Source: Leishmania infantum JPCM5 (taxonomy: Eukaryota; Euglenozoa; Kinetoplastea; Trypanosomatida; Trypanosomatidae). Taken from it: 64,000 nucleotides of DNA. Below the pieces are notes generated by a model that saw nothing but the letters and a program-made list of their open reading frames with translations, was not told the origin of the DNA and did not search any database. The position numbers and the translations under genes are program-made. How positions within the stretch are numbered: position 1 is the stretch's first letter; each line of letters opens with the position of its first letter. Location of the stretch: the NCBI RefSeq assembly GCF_000002875.2, contig NC_009413.2, forward strand, positions 1,155,271 through 1,219,270, read 5' to 3'. Of the stretch, positions 18,790 to 29,018 are shown piece after piece.

Positions 18790-19890
18790 ATGGATAAGGA
18801 TGGCGAGCGTTACGTGGAGTGTAAGGGGACTCGCTACGCTCTCATGACACTCCCTCACTTTCGCAAGTTTCGCGACCTCGCTTTGTCGAGCGACTCGGCT
18901 TGGAAAACGCACTACTCCGACACCGTACTGAAGGTGGAGTCGAAACCTCCGGGCGACGGCTCTACGAACCTCAACATAATTAGGGCAACGCGCATCATGA
19001 AGAACGTTCCGCCGGGGGTGCTGTACAACCAACTGCACGACGCCCAGTACCGCGCAACGTGGGACACAAATATGCTGGAAGGGTACAACATTGTTCAGCT
19101 AGATAAGCACAACGACATTGGCTATTATGCGGTGAAGTTCCCGTGGCCGTTGAGCAACCGCGACTTCTGCAACATGCGCTCATGGATGGAGTTCACAAAC
19201 GGCGAGTACATTATCTTCAACCACTCCGAGCCGCACCCCGATTGCCCTGTGAAGAAGGGCTTTGTCAGAGCCCGCTCCATCTTGACGGGCTTCTACATTC
19301 GGCCCATTTCAGGCGAAAGGGGCACGCAGCTGGTCTACGTCAGCCATAGCGACCCCTGCGGCTCCATCCCCCATAGCGTTATCAACTTTGCTATGACGAA
19401 GGGAGCACGCATGATCCTGGACAATTGCGAAAAGTACTCGGAGAGGTACCCGGCCTACGTGGCGAAGATGTATCCGGCGGACCACGTGTATCCATGGCGC
19501 ACGCCCAAGATGAACTGGGACAGCCCCTACCTGTACCCAGAAGACGTTCCTCCGAACACTGAGCCAGCAACGGAGCACCAGCAGCCAGAGGCTGGCGGCA
19601 GCGGTGGCGAGAAAGGGGAAGGCAATGAGCGATCCGGCGAAGAAAAAGCCGTCCCGTTTCTCTCCAGCAATGCCGGGTTATTGGGGACGTCACTGCCGCT
19701 TGCCCCTGTTGCCCCGTACCGCATCACGGATCTCCTTTCCGTTCAGCAGTACCGCTCTATCATGCAGGACGCCATGAACACGGTAGACCGTTCTTTTCTC
19801 CGCGAGGGACGCGTGCCGACCACAAAGGAGTACATTGTCCGACTCAAGTACATGGTCGAAGGTATCCGCCGGACCACTGTGGACGTCTAG
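18790..19890 (+). CDS. START-domain lipid-transfer-like protein
   Basis: This 366-residue protein has a START domain at about residues 20-235, the alpha/beta helix-grip fold that binds a lipid or sterol in a pocket. Supporting segments are the VLYNQLHDAQYRATWDTNM helix and strand, the KFPWPLSNRDFCNMRSW strand pair (very typical of PCTP/STARD10-like START domains), and IPHSVINFAMTKGARMIL, matching the C-terminal lid helix. A linker rich in Glu, Gly and Ser follows at about 255-300, then a short ordered C-terminus. There is no signal peptide or transmembrane segment, so it should be cytosolic or membrane-peripheral. The ATG at 18790 is the first in-frame one; the upstream Ala run is read only from a non-ATG codon. 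The lipid bound cannot be predicted. Confidence 0.9.
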   Translation: MDKDGERYVECKGTRYALMTLPHFRKFRDLALSSDSAWKTHYSDTVLKVESKPPGDGSTNLNIIRATRIMKNVPPGVLYNQLHDAQYRATWDTNMLEGYNIVQLDKHNDIGYYAVKFPWPLSNRDFCNMRSWMEFTNGEYIIFNHSEPHPDCPVKKGFVRARSILTGFYIRPISGERGTQLVYVSHSDPCGSIPHSVINFAMTKGARMILDNCEKYSERYPAYVAKMYPADHVYPWRTPKMNWDSPYLYPEDVPPNTEPATEHQQPEAGGSGGEKGEGNERSGEEKAVPFLSSNAGLLGTSLPLAPVAPYRITDLLSVQQYRSIMQDAMNTVDRSFLREGRVPTTKEYIVRLKYMVEGIRRTTVDV

Positions 19891-21033
19891 GCGGCGGCAA
19901 CCGTTTCTGCTGATGTCATCCATGGTTCCCGTCTATTTGATACTTGCATGGTATTTACCCCAGCTCATGACGCCGATGGCGTGTCACGCGCAGCGGCCCC
20001 AGCGGCCTCCCTTTTCGCTTTCGCCCTTCCTCTCCATCAGCGCATCCCTGTCCGATGGCGACGTGCCGTGTCGGCTGCATTTGTGCGCCTCTGTGCGCGG
20101 GCAATTCGGCTCACCTTTTTGCGTTACGCGTTTCTCTCTTTTTTTAGTGTTGTTGCCGCGTCCCTTTTGGCTTCTCTTTCGGGGAGATGGGTGTATTTTT
20201 TGGCGCCCGGCGCCGCTCCTTACGTACGCTGTACCTGTGCCTGTGTGTATCGCGATGTGCGCACATACACAGACCCTTGCATCTTCCTCCACTCCTTTTG
20301 CCATTCTCTCTCTGTTTGGCGTTCGAAGCGAGCGAAACACCCTCACAAACGTGTGTAAAAACGCATACATGACTGCACTACCGCACAGGACAGTACGCAG
20401 GCGGTGATGGTGGAAAAAAAAATGGAGAAACAACGATCTTAGCGCGCGGTAACCTGCCCAAGGTGCTTGGCGAGTCCCAATCGTGAGCCGATGTCCTGAA
20501 GACGAGGCTTTGACGAGGGTGTCCGCATTCCGCTCTCGTGGAGCTCGTCTCCTCGAGCTTCACGAGCTCTGATAATGTCCCTCTTTTTCGTTCTCACCGT
20601 CACGTCCGCGTACTGGGAGGAGGCGCTCTTGAGGGGCTTCGTCACATTTGTCCAAGTGACTGTGCGCCGTACTCATTGGTGCCAATGCCTCCCTCCCCCT
20701 TCACGCCCCCTCCTTTTCTCTCTGATCACTGCCATCCATGCACCTCGTAGTGTGCTGGTGCCGTAGCCAGATCGCCAAAGCATAAGGCCTCTCCTTCGAA
20801 CTGCGTGGTGGCACAGGCAGTGACGTACCAGTGCAGGCGTCAACACATATACACAGAGAACGCATGGGGACGAGTGCCAATGGTGTTGTTTGCATCTTGA
20901 CACCTGACAAGCTCCACCTCTCCACCATCGTCCGAGGGCCGTCCCTTCCTCGACCTCTCGCCGGCTTGCCGACTCCACACTGCAACGGCATCGCCTCAGA
21001 GGACTGTGCTCAGGTCGCTGCAGCTGAGTGCAG
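19891..21033. other. Intergenic region, 1.1 kb
   Basis: The first 500 bases are T-rich 3' UTR-like sequence. A minus-strand open frame at 20439-20645 is described separately. A pyrimidine tract at 20690-20750 ending in TAG may be the splice acceptor for the actin-related gene. Confidence 0.5.
20439..20645 (-). CDS. Possible small antisense open frame, unknown
   Basis: This 68-codon ATG-initiated frame on the - strand uses typical Leishmania codons (CTC, AAG, GAC, GTG) and encodes a basic, polar peptide beginning MTKPLKSASSQYADVTVRTK. It would be the only minus-strand gene in a + strand array, and no pyrimidine tract precedes it on its own strand. It may be an inverted fragment or chance. The opposite strand also has an open frame here. 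Confidence 0.2.
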   Translation of the reverse strand: MTKPLKSASSQYADVTVRTKKRDIIRAREARGDELHESGMRTPSSKPRLQDIGSRLGLAKHLGQVTAR

Positions 21034-22005
21034 ATGGAGGTGACATACATTGCCGATTGCGGGCATCACACCCTCAAGTACGCCGGGCTCTCGAAGTGGA
21101 ACCGCAAGACCGTCGAAGTACTCGTCAAAGAGCGCCGGAATGAGTGCAACGCGTACGTGGCCGATGACGAGCGGCTTCGACAATGCGTACCTCAGCTGCT
21201 CTCCGGAGAATTGCGCGCTGACGAGGAGCTGACGCTCATTTTGCTGCTGGACACCTTCCACTCACAGAAATCAAAGGCATCGCTGCTGTACTCGTGTTTC
21301 GAGCAGTTCGGGTGCAAGAAGGTGTGCCTTCACTACACCGCATCTGCAGGACTCTACGCAGCTGGTGAGACCTCTGGGGTAGTGGTGGACCTCGGCTACG
21401 CCGGGGCTCAGCTCACTTCGGTGCAGCAGGGTACGGTGCAAACGGCCATGTCGACGCGACTCTCTTCGGTCGGCACTCGAAGCCTCGACGGCGAGCTGCA
21501 CAGGCTGCTGCGCGGCGACATGACGGAGGCGACACTTCACCTTGTGAAGGCTCACTGTTGCTCACTGATGGAGCGGGACGAGCTGGTACCGGAGCTGACG
21601 CTACCGGACGGCTCCGTGTTCCCATACGACGACCGGACGAGGAGTGAGCTCCACAGGGCCAGCAGCGCGCTTCTTTACTCCACCACGTCTTCCGTGCCGG
21701 AAACTTTGCGCACAGTTTACCAGAAGCACTCGATTCGCTTCCCCGACTCCACCTCGTGGGTGCAGCTGGGCGGTGGATCACTAATCCGCGGTGTGGATGA
21801 GGTGCTCACAGCAGCAATGGCCCACCCGCTTTTCCGGCACGCGCCTAAGCGGCTTCACTTGAAGGACGTCACGCATGCCCCAGTCAGCGGCGGCATCATC
21901 CTATCGCAGCTGAACGTGTTCAAGAGCATGTGCATCGGCGTTAGCGACTACGAGGAATATGGCCCCGACGGATGTCTCCGCATGCAGGTCGCGGACGCCC
22001 GGTGA
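21034..22005 (+). CDS. Actin-related protein, divergent
   Basis: This 323-residue protein has the actin/Hsp70-type fold. The phosphate-1 region is IADCGHHTLKYAG, at the place of actin's DNGSG-x-x-K-A-G-F. The phosphate-2 region is VVVDLGYAGAQLTSV. The adenosine motif is LGGGSLIRGVDE, and an EYGPDG segment near the end resembles actin's E-Y-x-x-x-G. It is about 50 residues shorter than actin, and the P1 loop lacks the usual Gly-Ser-Gly, so nucleotide handling may differ. Trypanosomatids have several divergent ARPs of unclear role (nuclear, centrosomal or dynactin-like); this one cannot be placed by eye. Start: first ATG in frame. Confidence 0.8.
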   Translation: MEVTYIADCGHHTLKYAGLSKWNRKTVEVLVKERRNECNAYVADDERLRQCVPQLLSGELRADEELTLILLLDTFHSQKSKASLLYSCFEQFGCKKVCLHYTASAGLYAAGETSGVVVDLGYAGAQLTSVQQGTVQTAMSTRLSSVGTRSLDGELHRLLRGDMTEATLHLVKAHCCSLMERDELVPELTLPDGSVFPYDDRTRSELHRASSALLYSTTSSVPETLRTVYQKHSIRFPDSTSWVQLGGGSLIRGVDEVLTAAMAHPLFRHAPKRLHLKDVTHAPVSGGIILSQLNVFKSMCIGVSDYEEYGPDGCLRMQVADAR

Positions 22006-22767
22006 CGACACGAGCGGAGCGCGTTTTCGCATATGCGCCAGCCCGTTTTGTCACAAGGGCCGTTTTCCCCTTTTTTCCCTTCCCCACCCTTTTCCGGCCC
22101 TTTCAGAGGGGGCAGCGCACAGACGCACGCGCACACCAGCACATACATCCCTGCTGCTGCTGATGTACCAGCACAGCAGCCCGCTTGCTTTGCCAACGGT
22201 CGCAGAAGTCACTGGTGAAAGTGCCACTGCCATGATGAACTCTCCTGTGTGAGCGCACATATCCCCCTGCTTCCTTCGTGCTGCTCACTCTCTCCTTGTC
22301 TTTACTTTTCCGGTTGTTTGCCCCCCCCCCTCGGCGCGCTGGGTGCGTCCAAGAGGCTCCTGGTAGCATCGAGTGGCTCTCCGGTCTCTGGTGGGGTTAG
22401 GATCGCACGTGGGAGACGGAGAGGAGGACGGTGTGCTGGCGGGGATGCTGGGATGGGGATCTTATAGTACCGGTACTCGCCATCCCCTCTTTTTTTGCTA
22501 CAGTGCTCTCTCCCAGAGCCAAGCGGCTGCCACGTACGGATGGGGCACTCCTCTGTCACACGGCACCTTCTGTCCATTCAATGTTCTTCCTCTTTGCCCC
22601 CCCTCCCTCCCTCGTGCCTTCTCACATGCCGCTCTGTTCGCTTTTTGTGTTTGCTTCTGTCTGGCGGGGATGCTGTCGCCTTGACATGGCTGTGTGTGCG
22701 TCTGTGGAAAGCGATCGCCATTCAGGAGGCGATCGCCGGTATTCGACCGTCGTTTGTCGAGCGACGT
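22006..22767. other. Intergenic region
   Basis: Pyrimidine-rich, with a C run at about 22320-22330 and a further C/T tract at 22590-22670 suited to splicing. No other gene seen. Confidence 0.5.
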
Positions 22768-22995
22768 ATGACGATGATGAAATTACTCAGCGTCTTGAAG
22801 CATCGCGCAAGAGCACGCCTTGAGCTCGCTCGAGCTCGGATGCAGCTGCGAAACGTCTGCGACTACGAAGTCATTGGACGCTTCTGCGGACTACTGCTTT
22901 TCCCGTTTACCGTTTACGTGTGCGTCGGGCAAACGCAAGGCTACAGCGAGAGTCAAATCCGCGACCGTATCGCGAGCCGGAAAGACGTGCCCTGA
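22768..22995 (+). CDS. Candidate small single-pass membrane protein
   Basis: This 75-codon frame from ATG 22768 encodes a basic N-terminal helix (MKLLSVLKHRARARLELARA), then one hydrophobic stretch of about 20 residues (GRFCGLLLFPFTVYVCVG) and a polar tail. It follows a C/T-rich tract, and its codon use is closer to coding than to UTR. Small one-helix proteins of this type are common mitochondrial or ER subunits, but no family is recognised. Coding-like sequence also extends upstream in frame without an ATG. Confidence 0.35.
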   Translation: MTMMKLLSVLKHRARARLELARARMQLRNVCDYEVIGRFCGLLLFPFTVYVCVGQTQGYSESQIRDRIASRKDVP

Positions 22996-23895
22996 GTGGG
23001 ACTCGCACGCCCAATGCTTTGGGCTTGGATTTGTTTGTTTCACTTTCCACTGAACTCGACCGTGATTCGCTCTGTGTCACAGAGTTGCGGCGACCGCGCC
23101 GCTACGGAGTGTGTAAGAGGTGTATTCAGGTATGTATGTGCGGGCATCGCGGCGCTTGGTTGACTCTTGCGCCGCTTGCAGGCTTTCAGTGTCCCCTCCC
23201 CTCCAGAAACCGTGTACAACCACGACAGCCGAAAAGGCACTATTGAGGCGCTTTCCGTCATGAAGAGCGCAAATGAAGTGCGAAGACGCGCGGCGCGCCG
23301 GCTGTGACTCACAGGCAGCGTCCTAAACCCGGCACGAATCCTCGGGGCCGAATCGGCGACCACGCCAACTTGTCGGCCGTCTCGTGAAAGACGTGATGTG
23401 GGCATTGCCTGTTTTGTTGCTGTTTAGTCGCAGGACAACTCGGGCAGCTTCCGCTGCTCGAAAGACGGATAGGGAGAGACGCAGGGAGTGATGAGCAGTC
23501 ACATACGTGCTTAGAGGCGTTTTCGCAAGCGTTTTGTGTCCTATTCTTCGTTTGTTCTTGACCGTACCTTTTTGTGCTTCTCCTCTGACTCGATCTGCCC
23601 GCTGCCTATTTTCCCCTCCCCCCGTCCCTCTGCTTGGCTGATCACGCTTACAAATGCCCAACGTTACATCTCTGTGCGCGTACACACCCTACTCCGACGC
23701 TTCCAGAGAAACACAGAAGAACGCGCAACTGTGTCATTATACGGACGGCAAAACAGCAGCAAAAGATTCTTTCATATATAAACGCATATATATATATAGT
23801 TGTTTCACTGCTGCCTGTACGGCAACCATCGGTGCCATTGGTTGACTGGGAAACCACTGTAGCAACATCGAAGGCAGAAAAGGAAAACGAGCGCA
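22996..23895. other. Intergenic region
   Basis: No gene seen. C/T-rich around 23560-23640, and an AT run (TATATATA) at about 23786-23798 just upstream of the IFT56 gene. Confidence 0.5.
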
Positions 23896-25602
23896 ATGAT
23901 CACCACGAGCGGCCGCGTCGTTCGCAAGGGCGGCAATGCGCCAAATAGCCGGAAGGCTCCACCACCCAAGCAGACACCTCAGGAGCAGATCGAGGACGCA
24001 CTGCAGGCACGCGACTTCTCGAAGGCGACCACCATCTTAGAGTTTTACAAGACAAGCGGACAGAGCCTCGGCAACCTTTCCATTAACGAATGGCTCGCCT
24101 ACAGCGCCTTCCACGCGAATGACATGGAGAAGGCCATTGAGGTGTACAAGGACATTCTCGCGCTGGACGACTGTGCGCCGATCAACCACACGTACCTGGG
24201 CTGCTGCTACTACATGAACGGCTCGTTCAAGGAGGCGGAGGAATGTGCCTTACGCGGCCCCGAGTGCCCCCTTCAGACGCGGCTGATGTTGCACATTGCG
24301 CAGAAGACGCATGACGAGGAGAAGCTCATGATCTATCACGGCAAGCTACAGGATACGATCGAGGATCAGCTCTCGCTGGCTGCGGCGCAGTACATTCGCA
24401 ACCATTACACTGAGGCCATCGAGGCCTATAAGCCCATTCTTGCTCAGACGAGGGAGTACAAAGCCCTCAACGTTTACGTGGCGATGTGCTACTTCAAACT
24501 GGACTACTACGAGGTGAGCGTCAGTGTGCTGAATGTGTACCTGCAGTCCTACAGCAACAGCGCGGTGGCCATCAATCTCAAAGCTGCGAATCACTATCGC
24601 CTGTTCAACAACAAGGCGGCGAAGAGCGAGCTGAAGCTGCTGATCGATCTTCAACGCACCACTTACTACGTTGAGACGGACATTGTAAAGCACAACCTGG
24701 TCGTTTTCAACAACGGCGAGGGCGCCCTGCAAGTCCTGCCGTCGATGCTAGATGTCGGTATTCCAGAGGCACGCCTGAACTTGGTCATCTATCACCTGCG
24801 CCATGAGTGCATCAACGAAGCTTATGAGCTGATGGCCGATGTGGTGCCACTCACAACGCAGGAGTACATATTGAAGGCCGTCGTCAACGCGTACGTAGGC
24901 CAAAACATGGAGTCACAGGAGCATCTCAAGGTGTGCAAAGAAATCTTCAACTACGTGGGCTCCTCGGCGAGTGACCGCGATACGATCCCTGGCCGACAGT
25001 GCATGGCGTCGTACTTTTTTCTGCTGCGCGACTTCCCCAACGTGCTCATCTACTTGCGTTCAATCAAGCCGTACTTCAGCAAGGACGACACCTTTCTTTA
25101 CCTCTACGGTATCGCGTGCGCTGGTACTGGGGAGTACGCCGAGGCGGAGCAGAGCCTGCTCGCCGTCAGCTCCGACAAGATCAAGGCAGAGTTCAGCTAC
25201 ACAAGCTGGCTGGTGCGGTCGCACATCATGAATAAGCACCCCAAGATGGCGTGGGATATCTACCTGAAGAAGGAGATGGGCGAGTCCATCGGAATCTTGC
25301 GGCTCCTCGCGAATGACTGCTACCGCACAAGTGCCTTTTACTACGCAGCCAAGGCGTTTGACGTGCTGGAGCGACTCGACAGCGATCCCGAGTATGTGGA
25401 AGGCAAGAAAGGGGCGTGCATAGGTGTGTTTCAGCAGGTCTTCGCCAACGAGGAGCCTGCCGAGTCCTTGCTCGACGTGATGAAGATGATTGAAGCGAGT
25501 CTGCAGCGACACGCCGATGAACCGCCAGTGGTGCAGCAGTTTTCCAACATGCTGGCGCTGATGAAAGACTGGGCAAAGGATGCGAAGCTGAAGCGCCGGT
25601 GA
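23896..25602 (+). CDS. IFT56: Intraflagellar transport protein IFT56 / DYF-13 (TTC26)
   Basis: This 568-residue TPR protein of the IFT-B complex is needed to move cargo, including motility proteins, into the flagellum. After a basic disordered N-terminus (residues 1-30) it is an array of TPR-like helix pairs to the end. Recognisable segments are [51 protein letters not shown], and a conserved core including [17 protein letters not shown] and [18 protein letters not shown]. Length and order match the family (about 550 residues in animals). The ATG at 23896 gives a family-like N-terminus. It should be a flagellar and basal-body protein. Confidence 0.92.
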   Translation: MITTSGRVVRKGGNAPNSRKAPPPKQTPQEQIEDALQARDFSKATTILEFYKTSGQSLGNLSINEWLAYSAFHANDMEKAIEVYKDILALDDCAPINHTYLGCCYYMNGSFKEAEECALRGPECPLQTRLMLHIAQKTHDEEKLMIYHGKLQDTIEDQLSLAAAQYIRNHYTEAIEAYKPILAQTREYKALNVYVAMCYFKLDYYEVSVSVLNVYLQSYSNSAVAINLKAANHYRLFNNKAAKSELKLLIDLQRTTYYVETDIVKHNLVVFNNGEGALQVLPSMLDVGIPEARLNLVIYHLRHECINEAYELMADVVPLTTQEYILKAVVNAYVGQNMESQEHLKVCKEIFNYVGSSASDRDTIPGRQCMASYFFLLRDFPNVLIYLRSIKPYFSKDDTFLYLYGIACAGTGEYAEAEQSLLAVSSDKIKAEFSYTSWLVRSHIMNKHPKMAWDIYLKKEMGESIGILRLLANDCYRTSAFYYAAKAFDVLERLDSDPEYVEGKKGACIGVFQQVFANEEPAESLLDVMKMIEASLQRHADEPPVVQQFSNMLALMKDWAKDAKLKRR

Positions 25603-26577
25603 CAGTGTGAGATTTCGTCTTATCACGGGTCTTGTGTTCGCGTTTACTTTTTGTTTGTTGTCGTTTGTTCTCGCTTTGCGCCCTTCGATGAAATTGTCGC
25701 ATGTACAGCCAGCGCGTCTCGAACTCTCCTTGCGCTTCGGTTCCTCATACAGTTCCTTTTATGTGCATCTTTTTTGATCCTCTCGAGAGGTGTGACGTTG
25801 ATGGGGCAATTCCTGGCATGCCGTTCTTCATTCCTCTGCAGTCTACAATCCGAGGACATGATTCCGCCCTTCCTTCAAGCGCACATCTACGCGCACACGC
25901 ATGCGCGCAAACGGTGGCGTGTACTCGCAGCGAGAGAGGGAGACGTGCACAGAGACACACTGGTACGCACGACCTCGTCTGCTTCTTCGGATGTGTTGTG
26001 GGTGGCGAGGTGTGCATGCCAGCACTGGTGCCTGCGTATGCCGGCTGCCTTCTCCCCCCTGATCGGGCGCGCTCTTTGTGCCCAATCGTCCAGCGGACAC
26101 ACTCGTCGAATGTGTTTCTGAAACGGACTGCGATGGCGCCTCCGTAGCCGTCTTACTACCGGCAACGGCCTCTCTTGATCGCACCCCATTGTCTCTGTGC
26201 GTTTTAACCTTCAAATGCGCACAGAGAGACGCCACCTGTAGCGCTCGATCGCTCGCCAGGAACGACTGCACAAACTCTGAACCTCTCCCTTGCCACTGAA
26301 TGCTCTCGGCGCACTATCCATGCCCACTTGTCCTGCTGCAGAACATGCACGCAAACTCACAACAAACTGCAAGCATGCCAAAAAAAAAACTCTGTAAAAG
26401 CCCACCGTCTCTGTGAGTCACTGTACCGTTGCCGCACTGTTCTCCCTTTCCACCGTCGCTAGTCGGCTTTGAGTGCAGTGAGTCGCCGCTGCCCGCACCA
26501 TCGGCACGGGGAACCTTTACGAGTTGCCCGGGCCACGCTTTACTAGAGTGCTTGTGCTGACTAGAGAAAAAAAGCCA
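25603..26577. other. Intergenic region, about 1 kb
   Basis: No gene seen. T-rich near 25640-25800, CA-rich near 25880-25920, and an A9 run at about 26380-26390. Confidence 0.5.
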
Positions 26578-27192
26578 ATGAAGCCACATGGACTCGCTGT
26601 GGTGCCATCCATTGTGCAACCCTCGCCGTTCCTCACTCGCGCCATCTGCGCCCTTTACTGGAAAGACACTTTTCTCGGCAGCTGCGTGGCCATCGCCCCG
26701 TCCATTGTGATGACTGCGGGTCATCACTACAACGCCGTCCGCGACGATGTCGGCGACTTCAGCGTTTTGACACGGCCCGGGCACTGGACGGCGGTCGAGT
26801 ACGCGTCAAAGGATAGCACATATGACGTTGTGGTGTTCTGGCTCTGCGAGGAAGTGACGACGCACACCTCGCTGCGAGGGTATCTGCCCGCGGTGGGGGC
26901 ACAGGTGGCGACTGTATGGTTGTCCCCTAAGCCACCACACGACGCGATTGTGTCGCCAGGCGTCGTGATGGAGAGCGAGGCAGAGAAGTGCGTGGCGCGC
27001 GGCACTGTGAGCATGACCGGATCGAGCGGCGCACCTGTGGTGGACGTCTTTGGTGAGCACATTGTCGGTCTCCATCTCACGTCCAACACGCGTGACGGCT
27101 CACGTGTGTCTGGGTTCATACCGTCACGCAAGCTGGTCTCTCTTTTCGCCGAGATGTGGGTCGAGCACGCCCGTGTCTTGTCGTCCGCATAG
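26578..27192 (+). CDS. Trypsin-fold (family S1-like) serine peptidase domain protein
   Basis: This 204-residue protein is nearly all one chymotrypsin-like domain. All three triad positions are visible in order: His49 in VMTAGHH (TAAHC-like), Asp83 in TYDVVVFWL (D-I-A-L-like) and Ser150 in TGSSGAPVVD (GxSGxP). After the Ser comes IVGLHLTS, the usual strand after the oxyanion loop. The small size, absence of a signal peptide and absence of PDZ domains make it unlike HtrA/DegP. Either it is a compact cytosolic protease or the fold is used for binding. The ATG at 26578 is the only one upstream of the domain. Confidence 0.75.
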   Translation: MKPHGLAVVPSIVQPSPFLTRAICALYWKDTFLGSCVAIAPSIVMTAGHHYNAVRDDVGDFSVLTRPGHWTAVEYASKDSTYDVVVFWLCEEVTTHTSLRGYLPAVGAQVATVWLSPKPPHDAIVSPGVVMESEAEKCVARGTVSMTGSSGAPVVDVFGEHIVGLHLTSNTRDGSRVSGFIPSRKLVSLFAEMWVEHARVLSSA

Positions 27193-27802
27193 GTACCGGC
27201 AGCTCCGACCCCCCGTTGGATGCCGCGCGACCTCTTTTTTTTTCAGCTTCTTCACCGTGATGCTGGGAGGCTGCTCCGAGAGCTTGTGCTGCGTCTTTGC
27301 AGCTCCACTGTGGAATATGCGCGTCTGCGTGTGTACATGTGCGCGCTTTGTTCTCGGCGCTCCTGCGCCCTTCGCGCCATTTGTGAACACGGAAGAAAGC
27401 AGCTCGCGAGACTACGCATGGCCGTTTCGTGGTACGCACTCGCACCGGCAGCAGCATCCTTTCTGATTGAAGCTTTTCGCCGTCAAAACAAGCACGAGGA
27501 CGAACATATCCGCGTCTTCTGTGATTGCCCCTTCCCCCCCCCTCCACCGCCACCACCCTCCTTTCCCCATTCGCACATGATCTCTGCTGTTCCGCTTTTC
27601 GTTCATATCCTGGCACTCTGCCGGCCACGGCAACTCGGCGACCATCGTCACAACCAGCTCTCACGCTGGCTTGAACACGCCCTCTCTCTCTGCTCCCTAC
27701 TTGTTCCACACAACTCCTTCAGCAGCGGATCTGGCAGCAGTACACAATTTGTGTCTTTTTGCGTGTCCTAGCGCCACAGCGTGATTGTTCGCGGTGAGGT
27801 GC
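27193..27802. other. Intergenic region
   Basis: No gene seen. A striking C/T tract (C runs and CCACC repeats) lies at 27530-27570. A second pyrimidine stretch ends in CCTAG at 27770-27771, a plausible splice acceptor for the carrier gene. Confidence 0.5.
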
Positions 27803-28678
27803 ATGTCCGACAGCACCTCACCCACTACCTCTGCGGCCCAGCATGGGACGCTTCAATTCTCATTGGAGGAGCTGGCAGCAGGCGGCATTGCCGGCTTCGC
27901 GGAGCACTTCGTGATGTTTCCCTGCGACACCATTAAGACGCGCATGCAGGGCGGGGGTGCGCTAAGTATCGGCCACGTCGTGAGACACTTGTGGAACCAC
28001 GAGCGGCTAACACACCTCTATCGCGGATGCGTGCCGGTGCTCGTGTCAGCGATTCCAGCGCATGGTGCGTACTTCGGCGTGTACGAGGCCCTCAAGCGCC
28101 TCTTTGGCGACGACACCAACATGGGCATCGCCGCTGCGGCTTCGTTTTCCACGGCTGCCCACGACACGGTGTCCACGCCGTTCGACGTGATTAAGCAACG
28201 TATGCAAATGGACAAGCAGCGCTGCTTTAGTAGCTCTGTAGATTGTGCCCGGCGAATTGTGCGAACCGAAGGCGTCGGGGCCCTTTTCGCTTCTTTGCCA
28301 ACGACGGTGATAATGAATATTCCCCACTTTTCGGCCTACTGGCTCGCCTACGAGGGTTTCCTCGCGTCTCGTGGGCATGGCAACGTGCGCAACCGCCATG
28401 ACGAGATGACGGTGGACTACATGGCCGCTGGCTTTGTTGCAGGCACGTGCGCGGCGGTTGTCTCATTTCCCTTTGACACGGTCAAAACACATCTTCAGCT
28501 CGGCCACGGGATGGGCTTCCGCCACACACTGAGCGAGCTGATCCAGCTACGGGGAATGCGCGGCGTCTACTCGGGCGTTGTGCCGCGCATCCTCTACACG
28601 GCTCCCTCTGGCGCCATCATGATGGTGACGTACGAAACCGTGAAGAGCGCGCTTGCATCCGACAAGAGTCTCTTGTGA
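27803..28678 (+). CDS. MIT1: Mitochondrial carrier, mitoferrin type (mitochondrial iron importer)
   Basis: This 291-residue member of the mitochondrial carrier family has three repeats, each with the signature PxD-x-x-K/R: PCDTIKTRMQ, PFDVIKQRMQ and PFDTVKTHLQ. It is predicted to have six membrane helices in the inner mitochondrial membrane. Features resembling mitoferrins are GGIAGFAEHFVMFPCDTIKT in helix 1 and the helix 4 segment IMNIPHFSAYWLAYE. The Leishmania homologue known as LMIT1 imports iron into mitochondria and is needed for virulence and differentiation. Assignment within the carrier family is by resemblance; a general carrier cannot be excluded. Repeat copy B lies 340 bases downstream. 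Confidence 0.82.
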   Translation: MSDSTSPTTSAAQHGTLQFSLEELAAGGIAGFAEHFVMFPCDTIKTRMQGGGALSIGHVVRHLWNHERLTHLYRGCVPVLVSAIPAHGAYFGVYEALKRLFGDDTNMGIAAAASFSTAAHDTVSTPFDVIKQRMQMDKQRCFSSSVDCARRIVRTEGVGALFASLPTTVIMNIPHFSAYWLAYEGFLASRGHGNVRNRHDEMTVDYMAAGFVAGTCAAVVSFPFDTVKTHLQLGHGMGFRHTLSELIQLRGMRGVYSGVVPRILYTAPSGAIMMVTYETVKSALASDKSLL

Positions 28679-29018
28679 GGTACGTGTGTGGGAGTGTGAG
28701 AAGGCAGAGGCAGCGGACGCAAAGTGCTTGCGGGGGAGTGGAGAGTCAGCCCCCTATCTCACCTGCTACGCATGCCACGCGACACCAAGAGAAGGCGTCG
28801 AGCAGCTTTACTGGAAGTGAAGAATTCTCCTTCAGCAGCGTCCACGGGGGTCATGGCTCGCGGAGCGCTTTCAGCCTACAACCTTGCGTCTCGCCGAATA
28901 ATCTTCATCAAAGGCTTCCATTCGCTTTTAGCCTTCCTCGTTGGGCCGTAGCATGCTCCAGGAACACACACACTCACAAGCAGACGACGACGTATGCTAC
29001 TAACATTTCATTGTCTTT
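28679..29018. other. Intergenic region before repeat copy B
   Basis: No gene seen. This is the presumed 3' UTR of the carrier gene. Confidence 0.5.
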
